Shown piece after piece: positions 25,801-37,019 of a stretch of DNA of 64,000 nucleotides. Under the pieces are notes generated by a model, which was not told the DNA's origin, ran no database searches, and saw nothing but the letters and a program-made list of their open reading frames with translations. Numbering within the stretch: position 1 is the first letter of the stretch; every line of letters begins with the position of its first letter. Made by a program: the position numbers and the translations under genes. This DNA is from Aptenodytes patagonicus (Eukaryota; Chordata; Aves; Sphenisciformes; Spheniscidae): positions 3,122,143 through 3,186,142 of the forward strand of contig NC_134974.1 of assembly GCF_965638725.1 (NCBI RefSeq), written 5' to 3'.

Positions 25801-28479
25801 TCGATACTTACCAGGTTTTATAGTCTTTCATATGCCAGGGAAAAGAATGCCATTCCTTCTGTCCAGAAACAGACAGAAAGACTTGATGGTGAAGGAGAGG
25901 AGAGAAAATATAGTGCTGGATCAGGTGTTAATAAACTAATGATAATCTTGAGATGCTGTAAGGGAACAAGAAGAGGCGCAGGCTCTGGCTCACTTCAGTA
26001 CCCCTCTTGCTTTCTGGGCTCTGTTGTCCCAGCACTTTGAACAATGAAGTAGGATGGGGCTGAGGAAATAATCTTCCTGCAGCCTCGCTGCTCGTTTAAC
26101 TCTCAGCTGGCTGGGCATTGCTCTAGGTGTGTTCATGAATCCTCATCAAAGATTTATGCCCTCTTTAGAAGTACTCTCCTTAAGCAACTCATATTAACAC
26201 AAGAGGTAAAGCCCTTCAAGGAGTGTGAGCTTTCTCCTGTAAGCAGGAGAGGAGTTATTGCTGTAGCCTGCAAAGAAATGAATCCTGCAGTGCGAGTGCT
26301 GGGACAGGACTCCCTCCCTTGCAGTCCGGCTCCTGTCTGAGGGAGCTCTCCCTCAGCCTTCTCCTACCACTGGCATGAGGTCTTCAGGGCAGGTGAGACA
26401 CGCCAGAGCCTTGCACTACAGGGGGGAGGTGAATGAAATAGTAAATGGAGAAAGATAAGCAGATGGTGATGGTGGGGAGGAGACCCCAGTCTGAAATCAC
26501 CAGCTCAACCATAGAACAGCTTGTTGGGCTAGAGGGTGCAATCCTTTCCCAGGTCTCCCCTACCAAGACTGAGTCTGGAGCCAGCAAAGGAAATAGATGC
26601 TAATGGCTGGAGAAGTGCCAAGCCCTGATTCATGGTGCCCTCGCCTGCCCTGCAGCCATCATTTGAAGCACAGAGGTTTGCTATTTGTAATGAAATGCAA
26701 CATGTACAGGAGGGTTTTCTCACCTTCTTCCTTCTTTGCTTCCTCCCTGCACAGGTTTGTGCGGACTGGACTTCAGCCAGGACGTCCTGGAGACAGATGT
26801 AAGGCTTCCTGCATCCTTTCTGATAGGTAGCAATCGCAGGGGGCCGGAGGGGCAGCTGAGCAGGCAGGTCACCAGTGCCTGTGGGGTTGGGAAGCCCAGC
26901 ATTGCCAGGCAGGACTGTCTGGGAGTCTTGTCAGCATACTTGGGAATGTATGTCGGATATCATGTCTGTCCTCAGCTGTGTGTGCCCTGTGCAAGCGGCT
27001 CTAATTTAGTCCCATCCAATTCATTCCTGTACAAGTATGTAAATGCACGGTCTGTGCTATTTAAATGGTGGGAAGAGGGAAAGTCTCTTTGAATATTTAC
27101 GTTAGAGACTATGAAATTTAATCAGCAATGTTAACAAGTGAAGAACCCTGCTGAGATTCCCAGTGAATAAAAAGGTTTTGACAGAGAAAACGAATAACTT
27201 GACAGTAGCCGAGAGGGAACCTAGAGTAAAATTGCTTCAAAGGCAGCTAGTCCAAAGAGATGTGGCAGAGAGCTCTTCCTTTATGGCGCCTTTAAACGAA
27301 AGACTCCTGGGAATGGCGGTAGCTGGTTTCACAGTCCTGACTCCCCTGTAGGAAGAGTGTACATGTGGAGGTGCTTACTGTGTGTACGTGCCTGTCCTAG
27401 GCATGCAGAGTGCCTCTGCCCCATGGCTTGGGTGCCAGTGTGTTTTGCTGGAAGCTGTGCTTCAGCCCCTGCACCACAGGTGTCAGGATTTCCAGAGCAG
27501 TGCAGCATGCCACCGTACCACTTGCTGCTGCGTTTGACTTTTTCCACACGTGCTGTGTGCTTCGGGTGTGCATGGGGTATTTGTAGGTGCAATTTTTCAT
27601 GAGCCATGTGGAGGATGAAGAGCGTGTGTGGCTCGAGTGTTGTACAACGGGGCATTATGGTGTGGAGCTGGGTGCATTGCCTGCAGACCTAAGCCTGCTG
27701 TTAGCTTTGAGGTGGAGAGCTGTGCGTGGGTTGGGAGTTACTGAATTCTGGTATGCTTTTGCCATGATGAAACAGTAGATGAGGCTGGACTGTGCCTACA
27801 TACGTGAGTAACAGAGAGACTAGGGCCCATTGTGCAAACATCAGAGGGCTGATGGTGTCTGCCACAGCCATGGTTTCAACAGCAAAGGTACTAACCTCCT
27901 GGGGAAGCGTGCAGACTTTCAGGTGCATGTTATCCATCACTGCCAGTGCTTGGGGGAACAACACAGCACATGTATAGTCTATGCCCCCAGGCCTATGTGG
28001 AATTAATTTTCCTAGGTGCTTTCCAAGGGTAGCCACAGAAAGTCCTTAAGGTTACAAAACAGCTGATGCAGGTTGACATGCTGGAGATGCAGACATCTCC
28101 AAACTCATCCAAATGGAGCTGCCTCCTGGCTAGAAGATCTCTCTTTGTGCAATTACCAGGACAGGTACATAATAGCGCCTGACATCTGCATTTAGTCAGG
28201 GGATTGCATCCTGTGCAAGAGACCAAGCAGAAATTTTCATCTCAGATCTGGCAAGATGGAACCTGAGCCCAGGCTTTCCCTGTGCGCAATGACCAGCGTA
28301 GGGAAGAATCACCCTTCTTCACTGATGCTTGTCCCATTCTCAGTGTCTCCGTAAAATGTTTCTGCTTCAGCAGAACAGCAGGTTTGCCTGAATTTTCACA
28401 GCATTAACACTGCCATGATGATGTTTTTACCCTTGTGCAGGATATGCACTTGCTCTGCATGTCAGGAGCAGGATCTCAC
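22826..28479. other. unique non-coding DNA
   Basis: No gene or repeat family is recognised in this 5.7-kb stretch. The longest frame is 23350-24015 on the minus strand (221 codons). It is rich in Ser, Gly and Pro, has no recognisable domain, and overlaps several plus-strand frames in a GC-rich part, so I treat it as chance. From about 26900 the DNA is less GC-rich. Confidence 0.5.
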
Positions 28480-29210
28480 AGTATCTCAGCAGTGACAGCA
28501 TAATCCAGGAGTACCAAATTGGCTTCTTCTCCAAGAAGTGAACCATGGTCTTCACCTTTACCCTGGAGATGCTTATTAACAAATATATAAAAGAATAAAA
28601 ATTGGGCAGAATGCTTGTCTGCATCATAGACTTTTAAATAGCCTTTAACTCAATCTACTACTCAGAGCTGAACATCAAATGGCTACAAATGGAACTGGTG
28701 GGAAAAGACGACCTCATTAAATCCGTGCACCATCCGTCTCAGGCTGGATGCAAACAAACCACATGCAGATAGGACTTCAAGCGAAAAAAAAAGGAACAAC
28801 AGAGAGATGCAGTCTCAGCCCAACAAAGGTCATAATCTCTGGTACATCAATTACTGCCCATCCTTACTGGAGCAGTCTGACACAATCACATGGGATTCTT
28901 GGGTCAGCCTGGAAAAAACAAGAATGATGATACTTTAGAAAAAGCCCCAAACCAACCAAAACCGTAAATTTTTTATTACAGAGGCAGAGAGATTAAACAT
29001 ATCCTAAATTATACATACATGGTGCTCATTACAAACACATCAGGGAGCTTTGGGCTGGCTATAAAAACATTACAAGGGAAAGCTTTGCAAGTTTGTATGC
29101 AGTAAAGAAACCACTGGATAGATTAAAAAACCAGTAAAACTGTTGCTAAAAGTACTCAGTGGTAGAACTCTACTCCTTCTCCTGTTTGGGACTGAAGGCT
29201 GATGTCCAAC
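28480..29210 (+). pseudogene. fossil LINE reverse transcriptase, not CR1-like
   Basis: One plus-strand frame shows reverse-transcriptase motifs in the right order. At 28509-28526 it reads EYQIGF. About 15 codons on comes FTLEMLINKYIKE, then CIIDF-stop-IAFNSI (28620-28649), which equals the family motif DF+KAFDSI with the first catalytic aspartate. In the same frame at 29007-29090 lies NYTYMVLI, then GSFGLAIKTLQGKA, matching the FTYLGL thumb-side motif. A shifted frame then gives PVKLLLKVLS (29131 on). About 121 codons separate AFNSI from TYMVL, and no YADD box could be found, so a deletion is likely. Three stops interrupt the first 45 codons. The motif wording resembles Rex1/Babar-type or related LINEs rather than CR1; the clade is uncertain. 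Confidence 0.55.
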
Positions 29211-32124
29211 TTTAGCAGCAGCCAGACTGAGTGAACTAAAACCCAAGAGAAACATTGCCTATACCAGCCTGTGAGAAGTCCCTCTCTGGGCTCAGAGATG
29301 CTGGGGTCGAGTAGAAGCTCAGTAGTTCAAACTCCTCCATCCCTTCTCCTGTTGAATTCAGCCAGTAAAGCAAACAGCTCTGTATAAAAGATTGAAAAAT
29401 CTTTGATATACTAAAATGCAGATAAAACAGGGCACTGGAAAAGGCAGTCTCACAGTGCCATGACACAGAACTGTCTCAGATATCTGCCTAGATCTGGCTA
29501 GCAGACACTGAGTCACCGCAACTTGCAAAACTAAAGCAGATCACCCAATACAGAATTAGACTGGATTTAACATGAAGATGTATCTTTCTTACACTCTTTC
29601 TGTATGGTTTTACTATTTTATGTAATCTGGTGCGATTTCATGTCTGGACACTCATTTAGCAAAAGGTGAATACCTACAGGCAGCTATTATTTGTTACATC
29701 CTAAACAATACACACAATTTCTGCATGGATGTAACTGAGGATCGGGAATACAGGTGAGACACTCAGACCCTTGGAAGGGCTGAATGTTTTGAAAGCCTGA
29801 TAAAGATATCAGTAAGCAAATCCCGAATAGCTGAGAGCTGTTTTCAGCAACCATAGAGGATATCTCTGCAGAAAGAAATAATTACCAGCTTTGGGGCAGA
29901 AAGGTGGAGTCAGGAGAGCTTCATAGCATGGAGCATCCTACTGCTGAGCCAGCAGAGGATGCTGGAGAGGTTCATCCATGAACCTTTGCTGGGTGAAGGT
30001 CATAAATACCTTTGACACTGGCTTGTGTGGTTGGCTGCTTTTTTTTTGGCATTGCCATGCCAGTAACTAAGCTGAATAATGTGCATCTCCTTCCTCATAT
30101 GTTACTGTTACAGGAAGAAGTTTCTTCATGACTCATTTCCATTTTATTCCTCTGACTGCTTGTGAAAAATACAGCAGATACGTGCAGAGAGGTGAAGGCT
30201 CTTGCATTTTTGCACTGGAGGAGGGATTCATCTTGCTAAGCGTAGACAACGTAAATGTAGATGCCTTAAATTTCCTTCAGAATTGGGAGCTCCGCAGAGA
30301 TGTTCAGTTTGCAGATGAGGAAACCTATAATCACTCACCCAGCTGAGGTTGTCTATGTGTGTGCTGGGTGTCCAAACACCCAGTCAATGGACACATAGTC
30401 AATGCAGCTGCTGGAGTCTGGAGAGTGATTCAGCCCATCAAATGCAATGTCTGGTTTGGCCTGACCTGATTTTGTCCACTGGTGAGGGGTGAGGATTCAG
30501 GGCCTCACTGAGTTTCATTAGCTAAGGCATTTAGAGCCATTTGGAATAATCTAGGGTATCCAAGACATCCCTAAGGTCAGTAAGGACAGGACTTCCCGGA
30601 GACCTTCTGGACAAGCTGCTGGAAGGAGGTAGCGTTGCTCATGGTGCCAGACACCAGACAGACATGTCTTCTTTTGCACCTATGTTCCATGCAATGCTTC
30701 CTCTTCTGCACTGTCTCAGGCCTTGACTCAGTTGTGCAGTCCGCTAAGTGGAAGGCTCTGGAGTCTCCAGCTGATGCCCACCCCTTGTCAATATTATGAA
30801 TAGACCTTGGGGTGTGATTTGTTCATAGTAACGTTGATGTCTGGGGCTCAGCTGCTCACACTAAAGCTTTTGGTGCTGAGATGCTCTAGAGTATCCTGCC
30901 TGGCCTGCAGTGATCTCAGAAGGTGTACAGTGCATCTCCTGTGGTATCCCAGCACTTCTAACAAAAGCCCAACTGGGCTGTTACTACACTGGCTTCAGGT
31001 AATATTTAAGCCTGGCCCCGAACACAGTGTGGTCTGCCAAAACCCTGGTAGCAGAGCAATAACCACTACAACCTGCCTTGTTGACTTGAATCTCATGCTT
31101 CAAAGTCCATCAGAAATTCTGGAGAACATGGACTGGTGGTACTGCAACAGCATCAGCAACAAACTGTGTCCCAAATGAAAAAAAGGGGTTTATTTCAAAA
31201 TTCATGTTCCAAGCTGGTGGAGCATGCTCTGCCATGGTACATCTGAGCTTGAGATACTGTAAAAGATAAGGATTGATTCCTCCTCTCAGAGTGTCTTGGT
31301 CAAGCACAACTGCCACCAAACCTCTGAAGTGGGGCACATCATCTCTTTCTGCTTTCCCAGCGGTGCAGCTCCCACCCTTGGGTGGGAGTCAATCCATCCA
31401 GAAAGGGCTTTTTCTCTCTTTGGTGGTTTCTCTTGCCACTTGAAAGAGACTGGATTAGTATGAGCTGCATGTTGCCCTGGTCCACAGGACCAGTAAACTC
31501 TCCGCTTAAACCCCAGAGCTAATGAGTTACTAATTCCTCCTCATGAGTCACTTTTTGGATTCTGTTTCCTTTCTCTTTTCTGAAGCTGCTTTCTAAATTG
31601 GCCAACTGTGGAAAAGCCACCAAACCTGATGTCTGACCCCATTCAGATCACACGCTGGAGTGGATGCAGGACCGACATGAGTGTGCATCACCCCGAGATT
31701 GCACTGGTTACCATGCCCCCTGAGCAGTGCCTGGGGCCTTGGCTTCATTGCATTAGTAATCCAGGTCAGTTGTAAAGTGAATGCTGATTCCGCTGCCCTA
31801 TAAAACATCTGAGTATGTGTGTGCATGCGTGCGCCTGGGAGTGATCCTGCTGCACAGAGCGTCACCCACGCTTTTTTCTCCAATGTGTTAAATACTGTCT
31901 CGTTTCCTAATAGCCTGGAGCCTCGGGTCAACAGACGCTACTCATCTGCTCCCCTCCCTGCTCTTCATCAGGTTCCCCAAGACCATTGCAAACAGATGCC
32001 AAGGTGCAAAGTCTGTTAACAGAGGATCATGCAAGGAGAACCGAGACAAACAGTTTGACTATTTATGACTCTTTCTTTTGCTGAGGTGAAGCGCTTCCAG
32101 AATGGATGTTGTGTAGTGCACCAA
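29211..32124. other. unique non-coding DNA
   Basis: No gene is recognised. Sequence immediately after 29210 may still belong to the LINE fossil but no further motif could be aligned. Open frames are at most 123 codons (30807-31178 plus), without a family signature. Confidence 0.5.
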
Positions 32125-32150
32125 CATACACACACACACACACACACATA
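32125..32150. repeat. (CA)n microsatellite
   Basis: About eleven CA units flanked by CATA at both ends. A simple repeat that is probably polymorphic. Confidence 0.9.
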
Positions 32151-32548
32151 CCCCTCCACAAGCTCCTACTGTCATGGTGCAGTGGCGGTAAGGGAGTGGA
32201 GATACACACGATGGTTGCATGGGAAAGAGGTCAATGCATGGTCCATGTAGGCTCCAGTTCTCCCTGTGAACCTTCTTCCTGCATAGACTTTCTTCTAGCA
32301 TGACATGTCACTAATATATCATAATTTAAGCCCAGGGCTGTAGAAAGGACAAAGGATTTCCATGGGGAGCATCCCTGTCTCTGGCCTGGGAGCCCAGACT
32401 GGCTGGCTAAACAGTGCTGTTCGGCCTCAAAAATGTTTCAGGGGCTGCATGTAGCCACTTGACATTGTTCCTTTTGGATGCCTCTGCTGAGAGTGACAGC
32501 TTGACAGTTCTGTGAAGCAGTCGTCTGTCTGGAGGAATGAAGGGAGAT

Positions 32549-32569
32549 TATTTATTTATTTATTTATTT
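32549..32569. repeat. (TTTA)n microsatellite
   Basis: Five consecutive TTTA/ATTT units between unique flanks. A simple tetranucleotide repeat. Confidence 0.9.
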
Positions 32570-33924
32570 CTACCAGGAATAACAGGAATACAAGCACTGG
32601 CACAGACTCACTTCCACATGGAAGCAGTTAACTTGGCAGTCTCAGTGGAGGAAAGCCAGACATTGTAATAGGTATTCCTGTTCTACATTTTAAAAGCAGC
32701 AGGAAGATGTTTCTTGATAACAGAGATAATGAAATACTTTTTCCTCCTCAAGTAAGGAGGCAAGATGTGAAGTGGCAATTGTTGAAGATGAGCTACTCTA
32801 ACGCCACCCTCTACAGCACTAGTAAAAGGATCAGCTGGGGAGTTCTCCCGACAATTAATGCTGAACTGCTTTAAAGATCTGTCCCAGTCCATCTGCATTC
32901 CTGCACACCTCCAGTCCTCGCCTTCCTCGTACTCGTCAGCCGTTAGCAGTCTCTCTGGTGTATAGATGTGATTACATTTCTGTAACTAATTTAGCAGTAT
33001 GTGTTCAAACTCTCAGTCTGCTGGAGCACTGAGAGCACCACAGTCCCACATTCACGTAGCAGCAGATGGCACCGATTCACAGCCACTGTGGTGACACAGG
33101 GACCTCCACTCTGGTCTCAGCCCCAAGCAGTCCGAGGAGTTTTCCTTCTGGATGGTGGCATAGGTCCAGGTATCCAGATGAACAGAGGATTTAAGGTTCA
33201 GGTACTTGCTGCCATCAGCTCTCACCCCATTTCACACCACTACCAGGGAGAGCTGCTAATTCCTGTCTGTGGATGTGGCAGGGAAATGTGTTCACTGGGA
33301 AGTCCCCATGAGACTTGTGAAGACTGGGGAGGGATCCTTGTGACTCCATCTGAGCTCTTTTTACTGGATCTATTCCTCAGTGGCCTCTGCCTAGCACAGC
33401 ACTGCCCAAATAATGTGATAGAGCTGGGTCCTCCCAGAAACACTGGGTGACCATGGGTGCCCGTGGAGCTGTTCAGTGTGGGCAGCAGCTGTCCTGGCAC
33501 TCGGGATGAGCTGGCAGAGCAGCCATGCAGCCTTCTTCGGAGTTACCATTTCAGCCCTGAAGGATCAATACGCAAGTTTCCTGCTGGTCTCCAAAATGGG
33601 GGATACCTTGCAGGCAGGGGCACTGCAGTGTTGATATGTTGCGCAGTCCAGCAGCTATGAAGCATTTTTAATTGGAAACAAGTCAGAAGGAGCCCTATAG
33701 GCTGCATGATGCATGTTGCAGGCTAAACTGCCTGCCTGGCTGCGATCTGTGAGTGGCAGGACAGTGCAGGAGCTTCGTGCCAGATTGGGGCTGCTGGTTT
33801 GCAGAGCAGGTTTGAAATTACGTGTGGTAGTGTTGCACTAATTTTATTTTCACATGCAAATCTAGCTGCAGCATCAGAGCCCTGAGTGCACTGAAGCCTC
33901 TGCAACACCCTCACCCCCACCCCA
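32570..33924. other. unique non-coding DNA
   Basis: No gene or repeat is recognised. A 149-codon plus frame (33001-33450) has no identifiable domain and overlaps a minus frame of 86 codons. Confidence 0.5.
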
Positions 33925-34000
33925 GGGGCTTGGCTGCCTGGGTTCAAGGCGAGCTCTAATATGACACAGCTGTGTAACCTTGGGTCAGCTTGCTGGGAAA
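33925..34000 (+). repeat. MIR-type SINE relic
   Basis: The stretch follows the central part of the MIR SINE. It has a GCCTGGGTTCAA segment (tRNA-derived B-box side), a degenerate link, then CAGCTGTGTAACCTTGGGTCAG, which equals the MIR core wording (family: CAGCTGTGTGACCTTGGGCAAG). MIR spread before birds and mammals separated or soon after, so copies in birds are very old. No tail or flanking duplication is visible. It should be non-functional, though MIR cores are sometimes kept as enhancer parts. Confidence 0.65.
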
Positions 34001-36530
34001 ATAGATAAGCTGTGAGAAAGAGCTCCTGCCCTTTGCTGAGGAGCTGCAGTGGGGTTCACACGCTTGCCTTTGGCTTGTGCTCGAGCTCTGCTGTAGGTAT
34101 ACCTATGTCTGGCCATGCACCTTGTTGATCTTTCTTCTCTGACTTCTTGGACTGAGCTGGACTTGCCTGGTGATCCCTGGGCTGCGGCTGACTCTGGAAA
34201 CCTGCTCCAGGTCTGTTCTGATCTTCTTGTTTAGAATTGCACTCCCTGTCCAGGAGGACACTGTCCTGGTGCCCCCCCTCTACCTGTGGGGGCAGAAGGT
34301 GGGCACATCTTTCCCCATGGGTGGGCGTGAGGGTGGCTGACCTGTGAGCAGTGCCCTGCCTGCATGGGAGGAGGTGGGGGAAGAGAAGCCATGGGCTTCC
34401 CTCCTGCATTAGGTTTTCCTGGTTGAGCTTTGCATGAATGTCCCTTAGCAACCAAATTGGTTCCTAAGTGTGCTTATATTCCAATTTCTTTCACTAAAAC
34501 TCTCCAGAAGAGGTCTATTTCTGGGAGAGTGTCTCTTATAGCCAGGTGACTGAGCTGGGCTCTTGTGTCCCAACTGGAGATGTGTGTAGTCGGGCAAGGT
34601 CTCCAGGGTGTGCCTCTGGGAGAGGGGGGAGCCAGCCCCTGTGAGGAGTCCCATAAAATGCCCTGATGCACATGGGTGAGCTGTGCAGGACTGAACCCAG
34701 TCCGGGGTACCTGAGGCCCTAAAGCATGCAGGTAACCTCATGATGCAGCAGCTGAGTCATGTAGGCAATAGCCTGTTTCCCTAAACAGTATGAATCCTCT
34801 GTGTCATGGGGGATCTTTGAACTTTCTATGCTGGGTCACTTAGTAAAAAACAAATAAACAAACAAAACAGCATCTGCCTAGCTGTTTGAGATAATTTGAA
34901 TCCTGTGATTTGAAAAGTATGGAATTGCCCAGCCCAAAAGTGTTTTAGAAAATTTAAATGGATTTAGGCTTGTCATTTCAACCTCTGAGAATATATTCAG
35001 CATGGCACAGAAATGAACAATTGTCATGATTCCTTGCAAGGCAATCCCAGGGCTGCTGTAACATTGTCACCTCTGTGATGCTGCATGGCATTAACATCTT
35101 ACTGACGGTGCAAACCGCACTCACGCTGCAGCTTTTGTTAGAGCCAAGGGGAAACAAGCCACAGCAATCTCACCAGTTGACTCCTGGCACTTTGCGCTTT
35201 CAGAGCAGTGCTGAGGTTAGGTTAGTGTTAAAGTTTTCTGAAACCCTGGGAAAGATTTTCACCAGCTTGAGGGAGGAAAAGCCTTTGGATTAAGCTCATG
35301 TAGTGCACCTGTGGGGAAGCACAAATGCCTCTAGGCACTGCATTTCTTTCTCGTTTATCTGAGCCTTGCGTTTACTCACTGTTATTTGTTTAGATAAGTG
35401 TAGCCGTGCCCAGAGGAAGCAGTCTTTGGAAAACTTGTGAGATGCTGACAACTAATTATTTGTCCTTCATCAATAGATATTCTTAGTCTGCTTTCAAAAT
35501 TATCCAATTCGCTAATTAATGTGCTTTGCTGGGTGTATAGCAGAGAGCACTCGGGTGCTTGGAGGACTGCTTTTGGCCTCTCTTTCACCATATCCCTCTC
35601 AAGGGACTCTCCAGCTTGGTGCTTCGTGCTTTGCTGAAGTTGTCCCAGAGTGCTCAGCCCTTCCAAGGTGGTGGTTTTTAACAGTTCACACCAAGAAAAG
35701 CAGCTCTCCTCTCTCCCGGTTGCATTTTTTTTTTTTTCCTGCCTGTGATCTTGGGCTTTCTCCTGGTGGTGGCTCCTGATGTGGTCTGGCTGGTGAAAAC
35801 CTTTGGAGCAGGACCCCTGAATCGCTGCTGCTGCTTGTGAGGACCAGCATACCCATCAGGACCTGAAAGATGTGCCTGGCACAAGTAGCAGAGATACGTG
35901 TTCAGATGTAAATCTGAACAGCCCCAGGGGGTGCTGTCACCAGGGCTGTTCAACATAAAATGCTCATCTACAGACAGGGGTTTCTTCTGTTTCAATTTTA
36001 GGGGTTGAGGAAATACAGCAAAGAGCCTTCAGTCTCCTCACCAGTACAGTTCAGCTTATCCAGGCCAGGAGACTGTTGCATTTTATATACAGTGTTTTTC
36101 TGAATCAAATTGTACACTCATCAGAAAATGGACCTTGCTGTTTGATGTATGTTGAAAAGTGCCACGTACGTTTATTGTGCTGTGTAAATAAAATATAATA
36201 ATGCTGAGACACAAGGACTCCCATGGAGTCATTCAGAAGAGAGGCAGAGGGCCGGTGAATGAATTTGGACAAGATTCAGAAAAGGGAAAGAGATTTTTTT
36301 TTTTTAACAGAAAAAGCAAGAAAGAGCCTTTCCTGCCACAGAAACAGGTCCTGAACTGCCAAAAGACCGGACTAAGCAATAAACTAGGTCCTGTGGTTGA
36401 TGAATGGGAAAAGGTATGTACTGGATGGGATTTTTCTGTCTAAAAATGTGTCTCTATCTGTGTTGGTGGCCCAGGGCTGCTTTTGGAGTTGAGGGTGCAG
36501 GTTTATTTCTGCCTGAAGCTGACATCTATG
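34001..36530. other. unique non-coding DNA with T-runs and an AT-rich block
   Basis: No gene is recognised. T-runs lie at about 35725-35737 and 36294-36305. The part 35385-35525 is AT-rich with ATTA/TAAT cores and could be a conserved non-coding element. Frames reach 131 codons (34056-34451 minus) without recognisable content. Confidence 0.5.
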
Positions 36531-36532
36531 TT

Positions 36533-36550
36533 GGGGGGGGCGGGGTGGGG
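36533..36550 (+). repeat. G-rich tract with quadruplex potential
   Basis: Eight G, then C, four G, T and four G. Four runs of at least three G can be drawn with one- or two-base loops, so a G-quadruplex on the plus strand is possible. Confidence 0.7.
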
Positions 36551-36857
36551 AGGACTGGCTCACACTGGCCTCAGCCACTAACTCAGTGAGCTGTTTCCAG
36601 TTAGTGATGGTTTAAAGGTGTTGAGAGCTCAGCTGACTGTGTGTGTGTTTTCGTCCAAGAGCACAGTATCCCCTTGTGCCATCTGGCCATCAACAGAGGG
36701 ATGGAGACCATAAAGAGTAGTGAGATGCTCTGGTGATCCTCCCACTCTGGCACTGGGAACAGTTTGACCATGCCTGAGCCTGTGGCGCAGCACCTTCCAC
36801 CATGGGTGGCTGTGCCCTGTGATGGCACTGGTGACATGCTGGGAGCAAGAACAACTC

Positions 36858-36950
36858 CAGTTGCTCCAGCTGACCCTGCTTTGAGCAGGCGGGTTGGACT
36901 AGGTGATCTCCAGAAGTGCCCTGCCAACCTCAACCTTTCTGGGTTTGTGC
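36858..36950 (+). repeat. CR1 LINE 3' UTR relic
   Basis: The plus strand carries the CR1 3' UTR wording: TGACCCTGCTTTGAGCAGG, then GGTTGGACTAGGTGATCTCC, then CAACCTCAACC, followed by a mutated tail around 36938-36945 in place of the octamer repeat. This is a different CR1 subfamily from the copies at 22051 and 43676, which have the GACCTTTAAAGGTC and TGATCTTAGAGGTC versions. Upstream similarity fades before 36858, so only the last 90 bp are clear. Confidence 0.8.
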
Positions 36951-36992
36951 GTTACTGTAGGGATTAGAGCAGAAACAGGTATCAGGGGTCAA

Positions 36993-37019
36993 AGATATAT
37001 ATAGAGAGAGAGAGGAGGG
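36993..37019. repeat. compound (TA)n(GA)n microsatellite
   Basis: A short run of TA units passes into about six GA units and ends in a G-rich purine stretch. Confidence 0.85.

Noticed and set aside
30302..30345. Possible antisense MIR (GCAGATGAGGAAAC text)
   Set aside because: Only about 15 bp match the MIR wording; the continuation does not follow the family.
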